DNA of 64,000 nt from Amycolatopsis eburnea (GTDB lineage Bacteria; Actinomycetota; Actinomycetes; Mycobacteriales; Pseudonocardiaceae), in NCBI RefSeq assembly GCF_003937945.1, contig NZ_RSEC01000032.1, positions 186,001 through 250,000 of the forward strand, written 5' to 3'. Below the pieces are notes generated by a model that did not search any database, was not told the DNA's origin, and saw only the letters and a program-made list of their open reading frames with translations. The position numbers and the translations under genes were made by a program. Shown here in pieces: positions 55,860 through 64,000 of this stretch. The first letter of the stretch is position 1. Each line of letters opens with the position of its first letter.

Positions 55860-58421
55860 ATGGAGCAGAAGTTCACGGCAATCAGCCTGCCCGCGGCAGT
55901 GCGCTGGCTTTTCGAAACCAACGGCTACGACGTCAGCGGACCCGTCGAACGCGGCGGTGTCGAAGTCGAGCTCGTCGCGACCCAGCTCTCCGGCTTCAGC
56001 GAGCAGAACGTCTACATCGAGCCCACGGTCCAGCAGGTCGACGCCTTGAGGTACGACGAGTACCTCGCCAAGCTGACGCCGTTCCGCAACGAACCCGGCG
56101 CGCAGCGGATGATCATTTCCCCGGCGGGATTCGCGCCGGGTGTCAAAGAACGGGCCGTCACCGAAGGAATTCTCACCTTCACCTACGACGAGCTGTTCGC
56201 GAACTTCGAACGGGTTCAGCCCTATCTGTCGTACATCCTGGGCGATTCGCGTCAGGCCAAAACCCTGCAGGCGCTCGACGAGGTCTACGAAGAGCCCAAC
56301 TTCGACGACAAGTACGGGAACCAGTGGGCGACGCGCCACCTCACCGAATGGCTGCACGACGAGGACAAGGACCGGTCCTGGCTGATCATCGTCGGTGAGT
56401 ACGGCACCGGCAAGACCGCGTTGACCGAGGTGCTGCAGAAGCGCTGGGCCGAGCTGTACCAGCAGGGCCTCAGCCCGCGCCTGCCCTTCCGGATCGAGCT
56501 GCGCGACTTCGCCAAGCAGTTCGACTCCCGCGGCCTGCTGCACCACTTCCTCGACCGGAACGAGCTGACCCACCTCCCGGTTTCCTTCGTCGAAAGCATG
56601 ATCTCCAACGGTCGCGTCGTGCTCCTCCTGGACGGCTACGACGAAATGGCCCAGTACCTGAACGTGCGCGAGCGGCGCGCGTGCCTGGAGGCACTCGCGG
56701 ACCTGGCGAGCAACGGGGCGAAAGGGATCTTGACGAGCCGCCCCAACTACTTCACCGAAGCCGAAGAGCTGCGGGTGTTCGAGGTCCTCTACCAGAAGCT
56801 GAGCGGGTCACACCGGCCGATGGACGTCCTGGACCGCGCGGTGGTCGAGCAGGAGCGCGAAGTCGACTCGCTGCTGGAGCGGTTCGTGCTCAACCGCGTG
56901 GAACGCAGCCTGCGGGACCTGACGTACGAGCAGACCATCGAACTGGTCCGCAGGCGGCTGAAGGACGACCCCGAAGGCGCGGAAGTGGTCACCGGGCTGC
57001 TGTCGAAGGTCTTCCGCAACGAGGAGGACCGGAACGTATCGCTATCCGGGAAGCCGGTGATCATCACCTACCTCCTCGACGTCGTCGAAGAACTGAAGAA
57101 GGACGACAACGAGGACCTCGAGCGGAAGATGTCCGAGTGGGACATCTACAACCTGATCGTGAACAAGCTCATGCTTCGCGACTGGGCGCGGACAGCGACC
57201 CTGTTCCCGACGGAACGGCTGCTCTTCCTCCAGAAACTCGCCCTGCACACGTCGATCAGCCAGCAGAAGAGCGTCAACGAAGCCAGTTTCCGCGAAGTCG
57301 TCCGAACGGTTTTCGAGTCGAAGATGACGAGGAAACGCATCGAAGGCGTCACCGACGCGGAAGATTCCCTCTTCGACGACCTCCGGTCCTCCACCACGCT
57401 CACCAGGAGCACCGACAAGTCCACCGCGCAGTGGCAGTTCTCCCACAACTCCCTGCGCGAGTTCCTGCTGGCCGGCTACCTCATCGACTGCCTCGTCGAC
57501 GGCAAGCCGGAGCCGCAGTCCGTGCCGGTGACAGACACCATGATCACCTTCGTCAACTCGATGCCGGAGGAGAAGCTGCAGGAGGCGTACACGCAGCTCT
57601 CCGCCCTGTGGCCGTCGCGGAAGATGCACAAGGGCATCGATCAGATGCTCACCCTGCTCTGGGGTGCGAAGCGGCACAACGAACGCAAGAACCAGGGCGT
57701 CGCCGCCAGCCTGCGCGACCTCATCGGTGACAGCTTCGACCTCTCGAACTGCACGCTCACCGGTGTCAACTTCAGTTCGGGCGACGACGTCGACCTGCGC
57801 AACCTGAACGCGTCGAGCAGCATCATGACCGACACCGTGTTCACCGAAGTGAACCTGGCCGGCTCCAACTTCTCGGAATCCGCGATCGACGCGTGCGTGC
57901 TCACGAACGCCGACGTGAGTGGTGCCGACTTCTCCAACCTCCTGATGCTGGACACGGAGATCACCGGGCTGGTGTGCACCGGAGCGAACTTCACCAACCT
58001 CACCAAGGACTCGACGGCGCTGCTGAGGGTCGGGAAAGACCTCCACGTGCTCGACGCGACCAGGCTCCGGGGCTACCTGAAGCGGCGCGGGGCCGTCACC
58101 GACCCCGTCAACCCGTACTTCATGTACTGCCTGGACCAGAACTTCGACATCTGCGAGAAGATCTGCCGCGTCCTGCTGGACGGCGCGTGGCACCAGCGCC
58201 TCGGCTTGGAGCAGCGCGGCGCGTCCGAGCGCAACGTCCGGCTGGCCAAGAAGTTCGTCCAGTTCCTGATCTCCGTCGGGCACGTCCAGATCAAGAACGG
58301 CACCGGCGGCAAGCTCATCGGAACTACGCAGAGCGGCCGCCCCGTCGTGGCCCGGCTGAGCGAAAACGCCCAGATCGACGAGACGCTGCTGCCCTTCTTC
58401 GAGCAGAACCTGAGCCAGTAG
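55860..58421 (+). CDS. NACHT NTPase with Mrr-like N-terminus and pentapeptide repeats
   Basis: The 853-residue protein has an N-terminal alpha/beta domain (about 1-120) resembling a PD-(D/E)XK/Mrr-like fold, but the usual catalytic Glu-x-Lys is not evident. A STAND-type NTPase follows: Walker A GEYGTGKTALT (about 179), Walker B VVLLLDGYDEMAQ (about 255, NACHT-like Asp then DE), and LTSRPNYF (about 290). A long helical region leads to pentapeptide repeats (about 633-710, ANFTNL and ADFSNL units) and a helical C-terminus. NACHT proteins in bacteria include antiphage proteins. It stands alone among housekeeping genes and looks lower in GC than neighbours. Confidence 0.85.
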   Translation: MEQKFTAISLPAAVRWLFETNGYDVSGPVERGGVEVELVATQLSGFSEQNVYIEPTVQQVDALRYDEYLAKLTPFRNEPGAQRMIISPAGFAPGVKERAVTEGILTFTYDELFANFERVQPYLSYILGDSRQAKTLQALDEVYEEPNFDDKYGNQWATRHLTEWLHDEDKDRSWLIIVGEYGTGKTALTEVLQKRWAELYQQGLSPRLPFRIELRDFAKQFDSRGLLHHFLDRNELTHLPVSFVESMISNGRVVLLLDGYDEMAQYLNVRERRACLEALADLASNGAKGILTSRPNYFTEAEELRVFEVLYQKLSGSHRPMDVLDRAVVEQEREVDSLLERFVLNRVERSLRDLTYEQTIELVRRRLKDDPEGAEVVTGLLSKVFRNEEDRNVSLSGKPVIITYLLDVVEELKKDDNEDLERKMSEWDIYNLIVNKLMLRDWARTATLFPTERLLFLQKLALHTSISQQKSVNEASFREVVRTVFESKMTRKRIEGVTDAEDSLFDDLRSSTTLTRSTDKSTAQWQFSHNSLREFLLAGYLIDCLVDGKPEPQSVPVTDTMITFVNSMPEEKLQEAYTQLSALWPSRKMHKGIDQMLTLLWGAKRHNERKNQGVAASLRDLIGDSFDLSNCTLTGVNFSSGDDVDLRNLNASSSIMTDTVFTEVNLAGSNFSESAIDACVLTNADVSGADFSNLLMLDTEITGLVCTGANFTNLTKDSTALLRVGKDLHVLDATRLRGYLKRRGAVTDPVNPYFMYCLDQNFDICEKICRVLLDGAWHQRLGLEQRGASERNVRLAKKFVQFLISVGHVQIKNGTGGKLIGTTQSGRPVVARLSENAQIDETLLPFFEQNLSQ

Positions 58422-58427
58422 CCGAAC

Positions 58428-58925
58428 TCAGTGGCCGGTCTTCGCGCGCAGGGCCGCGTCCTTGTCGAGGACCAGCTTCTCCAGGTCCTGCTGGAACTTC
58501 GCCATCTTCGCGCGCAGGCCCTCGTCGGACGCCGCCAGGATGCGGACCGCCAGGAGGCCCGCGTTGCGCGCGCCGCCCACCGAGACCGTTGCCACCGGGA
58601 CGCCCGCCGGCATCTGGACGATCGACAGGAGGGAGTCCATGCCGTCCAGGTACTTCAGCGGGACCGGGACGCCGATCACCGGGAGGACCGTGGCCGAGGC
58701 GACCATGCCCGGGAGGTGGGCCGCGCCGCCCGCGCCCGCGATGATCACGCGGATGCCGCGGGCCACCGCCGAGGTCGCGTAGTCCAGCATGCGCTGGGGC
58801 GTCCGGTGCGCCGAGTAGACGCCGACCTCGTACTCGACGCCGAACTCGTCCAGCGCCGCGCCGGCCGCCTCGAGGGTCGGCCAGTCCGAGTCGCTGCCCA
58901 TGATCACGCCCACCTGCGGCGCCAT
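58428..58925 (-). CDS. purE: N5-carboxyaminoimidazole ribonucleotide mutase
   Basis: The 165-residue class I PurE has [11 protein letters not shown] at the start, SAHRTPQRM and [11 protein letters not shown], the AIR/CO2-binding signatures. It moves the carboxylate in purine synthesis after PurK. ATG 58925 follows GGGAG by 8 bases. It lies 14 bases downstream of purK in the same direction. Confidence 0.95.
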   Translation of the reverse strand: MAPQVGVIMGSDSDWPTLEAAGAALDEFGVEYEVGVYSAHRTPQRMLDYATSAVARGIRVIIAGAGGAAHLPGMVASATVLPVIGVPVPLKYLDGMDSLLSIVQMPAGVPVATVSVGGARNAGLLAVRILAASDEGLRAKMAKFQQDLEKLVLDKDAALRAKTGH

Positions 58926-58939
58926 ACCCGTCACTCCCG

Positions 58940-60124
58940 TCAGTGGATCTCGTAGCCGTCGAGCCAGACGGCGTGGGACAGCCAGTGCGCCGACAGCAGC
59001 GCGCGGTTGCGCAGGTCGTCCATGCGCTCGCCGGTGAAGTTGACGTGCCCGAGCTTGCGCCCCGGGCGCTCCTGCTTGCCGTACAGGTGCACGCGGACCT
59101 CCGGGTACCGCGCGAACAGGTGGTGCAGCCGCTCGTCCGGACCCATTTCGGGCAGCTCCGCCGCGCCCAGCACGTTCGCCATCACGCACGCCGGCGCCAC
59201 CAGGTCGGTGCGGCCCAGCGGGTAGTCGAGGACCGCGCGCAGGTGCTGCTCGAACTGCGACGTGCGCGAGCCGTCCATCGTCCAGTGGCCGGAGTTGTGC
59301 GGGCGCATCGCCAGCTCGTTGACCAGCAGGCCGGTGTCGGTCTCGAACAGCTCCACCGCCAGCAGGCCCGTGACGTCCAGCGTCGACGCCACCCGCAGCG
59401 CCAGGTCCTGGGCCTCGTGCACCCGGGACTCGGACAGCCCCGGCGCCGGCGCCAGCACCTCGGTGTTGATGCCGCCTTCCTGGACCGTCTCGACCACCGG
59501 GTACGCCGCACCCTGGCCGAAGGGCGAGCGGGCGACGAGCGCGGACAGCTCCCGCCGCATCGCCACCTTCTCCTCGACCAGCAGCGCCGTGCCCGCTTCG
59601 AGCAGCTCCGGCACCGTCTCGCGGGCGTGCCGCGCGGTGTCCAGCATCCAGACACCGCGGCCGTCGTACCCGCCGCTCGACGCCTTGAGCACGACCGGCC
59701 AGCCGTGCTCGCCGCCGAACGCCACCACGTCGTCCACTGTGGACACTTCGGCGAACGCCGGGCCCGGCACGCCGAGGCCCGCCATCATCTCGCGCATCAC
59801 CAGCTTGTTCTGCGCGAAGCCCAGCGCCGACGGCGCCGGCCGGATGACGTGGCCCTCCATCGCCAGCGTCAGCAGGTGCTCGCCCGGCACGTGCTCGTGG
59901 TCGAACGTGAGCACGTCGACCGAGGCCGCGAACTTCCGCAGCGCGTCGAGGTCGGTGTGGTGCCCGAGGGTGACGTCGCCCGCGACGAGACCCGCGGCTT
60001 CGTTCTCCCCCGCGGCGAGCACGCGCAGGGACTGGCCGAGGGAGATCGCCGCCTGGTGGGTCATCCGGGCCAGCTGCCCGCCGCCCACCATGCCCACGAC
60101 GGGCAGACCGGTGTTTTTGTCCAT
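58940..60124 (-). CDS. purK: N5-carboxyaminoimidazole ribonucleotide synthase
   Basis: The 394-residue ATP-grasp enzyme has [29 protein letters not shown] and [12 protein letters not shown], all typical of PurK. It carboxylates AIR with bicarbonate and ATP, just before PurE. ATG 60124 is the first codon of the conserved N-terminus; the 17 extra codons to 60175 show no family match. Purine genes purK and purE form one operon. Confidence 0.95.
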   Translation of the reverse strand: MDKNTGLPVVGMVGGGQLARMTHQAAISLGQSLRVLAAGENEAAGLVAGDVTLGHHTDLDALRKFAASVDVLTFDHEHVPGEHLLTLAMEGHVIRPAPSALGFAQNKLVMREMMAGLGVPGPAFAEVSTVDDVVAFGGEHGWPVVLKASSGGYDGRGVWMLDTARHARETVPELLEAGTALLVEEKVAMRRELSALVARSPFGQGAAYPVVETVQEGGINTEVLAPAPGLSESRVHEAQDLALRVASTLDVTGLLAVELFETDTGLLVNELAMRPHNSGHWTMDGSRTSQFEQHLRAVLDYPLGRTDLVAPACVMANVLGAAELPEMGPDERLHHLFARYPEVRVHLYGKQERPGRKLGHVNFTGERMDDLRNRALLSAHWLSHAVWLDGYEIH

Positions 60125-60151
60125 AGCGCCAGTCAGCCTACTGCGCCGATT

Positions 60152-60240
60152 TTTGACAATCCGACCGGCAGCCACGGCGGAAAGTGCGGTCAGTGGATCG
60201 GCGCCGGACCGTTCCGCCTGCTTTCGGCCGGATTGTCAAA
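60152..60240. repeat. Widely spaced inverted repeat near purK
   Basis: TTTGACAATCCG (60152-60163) is exactly complementary to CGGATTGTCAAA (60229-60240), with 65 bases between and further partial pairing. The right arm covers the stop codon of the mannosyltransferase gene. It could be a terminator for that gene or a protein site; the sequence does not decide. Confidence 0.45.
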
Positions 60241-61444
60241 CTGTGACCACCTGGGGTGACCGCCGGACCAGGCGTAGCTCACGCGCCGCCAGCCCGAGGA
60301 TCCCGGCCGCCGCCGCGAGCACGTAGACGTTGCCGAGGACCGACCAGCCCAGGCCCCAGGAGAACTCCGTGTCGCCGCCGTTGGGCACCAGCATCACGAT
60401 CTGGGAGCCGAACAGCGCCGCCACCGCCGCCGCGGCCCACCACCGCGCCTTGACCACCAGCACCGTGAGCAACGGCACGCACCAGACCCAGTGGTGCGAC
60501 CACGACACCGGCGACAGCAGCAGCCCGTAGAACGCCGTCACCAGCAGCGCCGCCGCGTCCTCACCGCGCCGGTGCAGCCGCACCACCAGCCACACCGCGG
60601 GCACCGCCAGCACCGCCGCCACCCCGACCGCCACCGCCAGCGACCAGGGCGCCAGCGCCGAAGCCCGGTTGACCAGCCCGTTGAGCGACTGGTTGAAGAT
60701 CCAGTGCACCGACCCGACCCGGCTCGGGTCGGTCGCCGAATCCCGCCAGAACCGCGCCGCGTCGGCCGGGATGACCGCGAACATCACCGCTTCGAGCGCC
60801 ACGAACGTGCCCAGTGCCCGCAGCCCGTCCTTCCACCGGCCCGTGAAGAACAGGTGCGGCACGAAGATCAGCGGGGTCAGCTTGATCGCCGCCGCCACGC
60901 CGATCAGCACGCCCGCCCAGCGCGAGCCCCTCGCCGACAGCACCAGGACGTCCAGCACCACGAACGCCATCAGTATCAAGTTGATCTGGCCCAGGAACAG
61001 CGTCTTCCACACCGGTTCCAGCGCCAGCGCGATGGCCGTTCCCGCCGGCAGCGCCCACCAGCTTCTTCCCAGAAGCGGCGAGCCCCCCGGCGACGACGAA
61101 ACCACCGTGATGACGACCATAAGACCGACCACCGACAAAAACGCGATCACGCCCCACACCAGCCCGGACGGCACCAGCGCCAGCGGCAGGAACAGCGGCG
61201 CCGCGGCCGGGGTGTAGGTGAACGGCAGCCGGACCCAGTCCGGCAGCGCGGTCAGCACGTCGCGGGTGTAGAGCGGGTCGCCGTGCAGCAGCGTCAGCGC
61301 CCCCGCGCGGTAGACGGCGCTGTCCGCGCCCAGGTGCCAGCCCGCCAGCCAGCCGACCACCCCGAAAGCCAGTACGAGCAGCGCGATCCCGCCGGCGGCG
61401 AAGCGGCCGGCGCGCGCCTCAGACCCCGGCCGGGACGTCGACAT
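60236..61444 (-). CDS. GT87 polyprenol-phosphate-mannose mannosyltransferase (second)
   Basis: The 402-residue integral membrane protein has about ten hydrophobic helices and the loop with DSAVYRAGALTLLHGDPLY near residue 40, in which the Asp is typical of GT87/GT-C enzymes. These use polyprenyl-phosphate-mannose to add alpha-mannose to glycolipids on the outer face of the membrane. The start overlaps the end of the next similar gene upstream by 26 bases, which suggests coupled synthesis. Confidence 0.85.
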   Translation of the reverse strand: MSTSRPGSEARAGRFAAGGIALLVLAFGVVGWLAGWHLGADSAVYRAGALTLLHGDPLYTRDVLTALPDWVRLPFTYTPAAAPLFLPLALVPSGLVWGVIAFLSVVGLMVVITVVSSSPGGSPLLGRSWWALPAGTAIALALEPVWKTLFLGQINLILMAFVVLDVLVLSARGSRWAGVLIGVAAAIKLTPLIFVPHLFFTGRWKDGLRALGTFVALEAVMFAVIPADAARFWRDSATDPSRVGSVHWIFNQSLNGLVNRASALAPWSLAVAVGVAAVLAVPAVWLVVRLHRRGEDAAALLVTAFYGLLLSPVSWSHHWVWCVPLLTVLVVKARWWAAAAVAALFGSQIVMLVPNGGDTEFSWGLGWSVLGNVYVLAAAAGILGLAARELRLVRRSPQVVTV

Positions 61445-62762
61445 CAGCGGCCGCCTTCTTCCGCGCCCGCCGCTGCAGCCCCCAGCGCAGGATCAGCGCG
61501 AAGGCCAGCACGACCGGCATCAGGATGTAGGCGTCCCCCAGCACGTTCTGCCACACCTTCCAGTGCAGCTCGACGTTGCGTCCGTTCGGCAGGATCAGCA
61601 GCACGCAGCTGACGAACACGAAGGCCACCAGCCCGGTCCCGACCCAGCGCTTCCACGCCGTCTTCGGGGTGGTCTTCGGCAGCCGCGAGACCAGCAGCAC
61701 GATCAGCGGGATGACCCACACCCAGTGGTGGGTCCACGAGATCGGCGAGATCAGCAGCGTCCAGAACGCCGTGACCAGCAGCGCGGCCAGCGCCTGGCCC
61801 TTGCGGTGGAACCGCATGAGCAGCCACAGCGCCGGGATCGCGAGCAGGAAGCCGATGCCCATCGCCGCCTTCGACGCCCACGGCGCGAGGTCGGTGGCCC
61901 GGTTCATCAGCGCGTTCAGCGACTGGTTGCCCGCCCAGTGCACCGGCCCGATCCGGCCGGTGTCGGGCAGGGTGACGGTCCAGTACTTGGCCGCGTCGTG
62001 CGCGTTGATGAGGAACATCAGGCCCTGGAGCAGCACGAACGTCGCGAAACCGCGGATCGCGTCCATCCGGCGGCCGGTCACGAACAGGTGCCCCAGGAAC
62101 ACCAGCGGCGTCAGCTTGATCGCCGCCGCGACGCCGACCAGCACGCCGCCCCAGCGGCTCCCACGGGCGCCGATGACCAGCATGTCCAGCAGGATCATGG
62201 CCATCAGGATCAGGTTGATCTGGCCGAGGAAGATCGTCCGCCACACCGGCTCGAGACCGAGGAAGACCAGGAAGAACACGATGGTCGAGCGGGCGGGCGA
62301 GGCCCACCAGCGCGGGCCGTCGGCGGCCGGGCGGGGCAGGGCGCCGATCGCGATCCGGATCGACAGCGCCATCGCACCCAGCGAGACGGCGGTGATCAGG
62401 CCCCACGAGATCTGCGTCGGGAAGGCCGCGAGCGGGACGAAGATCAGCGCCGCCGTCGGCGGGTAGGTGAACGGCAGCAGCGCCCACCACGGCTCGTTGG
62501 GCAGCGTGTTGGCGTCGTAGAGGGAGTCGCCGTGCAGCAGCGTCAGCGCGCCCGCCCGGTACACCGCGCTGTCCACGCCGAGCACCCAGTCGTGCTGCCA
62601 GCCGTAGATGCCGTACCCGATCGCGACCAGCGGGATCACCGACAGGATCAGGATCGACCGCGGGCGGACGGACAGGCGGGCGAGTGACTTCCGCAGCGCC
62701 AGCCGGTGCTGGGAGCTGGCCACGACTTCGCCGTCGACGTCGGAGGGTACGGTCCTGGTCAC
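61419..62762 (-). CDS. GT87 polyprenol-phosphate-mannose mannosyltransferase (first)
   Basis: The 447-residue paralogue of the gene at 60236 has the same DSAVYRAGALTLLHGDSLY loop after the first membrane helix, FLGQINLILMA, and the IKLTPLVFLGHLF stretch. About ten membrane helices are predicted from hydrophobicity. The two may add successive alpha-1,2 mannoses in lipomannan or PIM-like glycolipids. GTG 62762 is the start of the conserved N-terminal region after a short cytoplasmic tail. Confidence 0.85.
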   Translation of the reverse strand: MTRTVPSDVDGEVVASSQHRLALRKSLARLSVRPRSILILSVIPLVAIGYGIYGWQHDWVLGVDSAVYRAGALTLLHGDSLYDANTLPNEPWWALLPFTYPPTAALIFVPLAAFPTQISWGLITAVSLGAMALSIRIAIGALPRPAADGPRWWASPARSTIVFFLVFLGLEPVWRTIFLGQINLILMAMILLDMLVIGARGSRWGGVLVGVAAAIKLTPLVFLGHLFVTGRRMDAIRGFATFVLLQGLMFLINAHDAAKYWTVTLPDTGRIGPVHWAGNQSLNALMNRATDLAPWASKAAMGIGFLLAIPALWLLMRFHRKGQALAALLVTAFWTLLISPISWTHHWVWVIPLIVLLVSRLPKTTPKTAWKRWVGTGLVAFVFVSCVLLILPNGRNVELHWKVWQNVLGDAYILMPVVLAFALILRWGLQRRARKKAAADVDVPAGV

Positions 62763-62833
62763 CGCACCAGGAAATCATGACCGGCCCGATCCGGGTCAGC
62801 GAGGTCCGGGCGGAAGCGGACTTTTCGGGCGTT

Positions 62834-63682
62834 CTACGCGCGCGCGAGCTGGGTGAGCAGGTCGCACGCGAGTTCGTGGGTGGTCGGCAGCCGCACCGCG
62901 GACACGCGGGGCTTGCCCGCCTCCGCCAGCTGCGCGTCCACCGACAGCCGCTCGTTCAGCGCCCGCCGCAGCGCGACGCCGTGCGAACCGACCCGGTCGT
63001 CCTTCGGGACCAGCGCGGCGACGACGGACGGCCCGAGCGAAGCGACGCTCTGCCCGCTGTCGAACACCGCCCGCAGCGCGTCCGCGACCAGGATCATCCC
63101 GGTCAGCCGGGGGAACCCGGCCACGGCGCTGAGGTCGAGCGAGACAACCAGGAGCACGTGCTCCTCGGCGGCGGGCCGCTCCCGCGCGGCGGCGGCCCGA
63201 TAGACCTCGTAGAGCCGGGTGCGCAGGTACGCGGCCGAGGGCAGGCCGGTCAGCGGATCGGTGACCTCGGTGTGCACGAGCTGGTCGGTGGCGACGTCGG
63301 CCCAGGCCAGCGCGGTGGTCCGGAGCAGCCGCGCCGGGGTGGCGTCGACGTCCGGCAGGACGAAGCCGTCGCCGCCGTGGTCGAGGACGGCGTGCAGCGC
63401 GGCCAGGTCGGCGAGGGTTTCCGCGAGCCCCGCGCCGGCCGCCGCCCGTGCCCTGGCCAGCCCGGCGAGCGCGGTCTCCGCGGCTTCGGCCCGGCCCTTG
63501 GCCATCACGGCCGCGCAGACGGCGTCGACCTCGGGCAGCGCCCAGTCGCTGGGGAACCGCCAGCCCGCGGCCAGGCTGGCCGTGCGCCAGCGGGCGCGCA
63601 GCGCGCGCAGGGAGCGATCGCGCTCGGCCTGGGCCTGAGGTGGGACGTCACCGGGGCCGGAGCGCGTAGCCGGAACGTCCAC
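62834..63682 (-). CDS. Degenerate GGDEF-domain protein
   Basis: The 282-residue protein has an all-helical N-terminal half and a C-terminal domain beginning with TDPLTGLPSAAYLRTRL, the typical opening of a GGDEF domain. Where GGDEF should be, it reads SLGPSVVAALVP, and the metal-binding Asp region is only partly kept, so it should not make cyclic di-GMP. It may instead bind a nucleotide or act as a scaffold. GTG 63682 is supported by GGGGGG upstream. It lies alone before the GT87 pair in the same direction. Confidence 0.75.
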   Translation of the reverse strand: MDVPATRSGPGDVPPQAQAERDRSLRALRARWRTASLAAGWRFPSDWALPEVDAVCAAVMAKGRAEAAETALAGLARARAAAGAGLAETLADLAALHAVLDHGGDGFVLPDVDATPARLLRTTALAWADVATDQLVHTEVTDPLTGLPSAAYLRTRLYEVYRAAAARERPAAEEHVLLVVSLDLSAVAGFPRLTGMILVADALRAVFDSGQSVASLGPSVVAALVPKDDRVGSHGVALRRALNERLSVDAQLAEAGKPRVSAVRLPTTHELACDLLTQLARA

Positions 63683-63951
63683 TGGCCCCCCATCCCTTTC
63701 GTCCGGTGCGTGTCGATCTTGATCGGTGCTTCACGGTGAGGACGTGCCCCACCGGATCCCGTGACGCGTACTCGCGAGTTTTGTTAAGAAGCTTTTCCAC
63801 GCCGTGACCCAGGAGTGGGTGATTTCGCTGCGCCGTCGGAGTCAACACCCCTACCACCGCGTGACGACTCAGGGTGGGTCAGTCACACTTGTCTCGCGTC
63901 CCGGATCCGCCTGTAATGGCAGGTCCTGGCTTTAACCGACCGAGGAGTGCC

Positions 63952-64000
63952 GTGTCCACCGTTCCCGCCGATCTCAGCGGAAAGAGTGACGCCGAGCTGA
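63952..64000 (+). CDS. Start of a gene cut by the window edge
   Basis: GTG 63952 follows GAGGAG by 6 bases, and the frame (MSTVPADLSGKSDAEL) is open to the right edge. Only 16 codons are seen, so no family can be named. The 269 bases upstream of it contain no credible gene and probably hold its promoter; the AT-rich stretch GTTTTGTTAAGAAG near 63779-63792 stands out there. Confidence 0.6.
   Translation, partial: MSTVPADLSGKSDAEL

Noticed and set aside
63648-63857. A 69-codon minus-strand frame
   Set aside because: It overlaps the start of the GGDEF-like gene in another frame, lacks a ribosome site and has no recognisable domain.

Overview
The window is very GC-rich actinomycete DNA. The DapD/DapE/DapC succinylase lysine pathway, FbiA/FbiB coenzyme F420 synthesis, mycolata-type cell-wall sugar genes (wbbL, rmlB, rmlD, GDP-mannose pyrophosphorylase), LytR-CpsA-Psr proteins and many leaderless genes point to Pseudonocardiales, most likely Amycolatopsis or a close relative. 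That genus call is an inference from gene content and from the CTTTCACGTGAAAG-type palindromes, not from a database search.

Layout. 1-4450: end of a CydC-like ABC exporter, glucosyl-3-phosphoglycerate synthase, an acyltransferase and a secreted GH9 cellulase. 4500-15750: an exported-hydrolase region with two consecutive modules, each a helix-turn-helix/TPR regulator followed by a secreted M4 metalloprotease, then a secreted M28 aminopeptidase, a GH18 chitinase with a DasR-like box, and a lipoprotein with a metzincin-like motif. 15878-23400: lysine/diaminopimelate genes (dapE, dapD, dapC with a ferredoxin), a CHAD protein, and a TetR/FAD-monooxygenase pair with a visible tandem operator. 23432-28420: GNAT, fbiA, fbiB and Nudix genes with overlapping ends, then a GntR regulator between two small proline-rich membrane proteins.

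28490-47470: cell-wall sugar region. From memory, fbiA-fbiB, manB/C, wbbL, rmlD, LCP protein, TIGR03089 protein, and further on fadE25, purE and purK follow the order of Mycobacterium tuberculosis Rv3261-Rv3276. Here the stretch between wbbL and rmlD is filled by a DUF3800-like gene, five glycosyltransferases (one a GT2-GT4 fusion), a broken Wzt-type ABC ATPase and a probably frameshifted TetR gene.

47470-64000: DoxX, a ribosomal-protection GTPase of the Otr(A)/Tet(M) type behind a WhiB7/WblC-like promoter and an overlapping leader ORF, membrane and lipase genes, fadE25, an acyl-CoA ligase, a solitary NACHT NTPase with pentapeptide repeats (candidate immune protein), purE/purK, two overlapping GT87 mannosyltransferases and a degenerate GGDEF protein. 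A new gene starts at the right edge.

The strongest leads for something new are the duplicated regulator-protease modules with matching upstream DNA, which recall the Bacillus NprR/NprA arrangement; the solitary NACHT-pentapeptide protein; and the palindromic element family, one pair of which lies in frame inside an acetyltransferase gene. No CRISPR array, tRNA, rRNA or insertion sequence was recognised, and there is no gene-free stretch longer than 300 bases.
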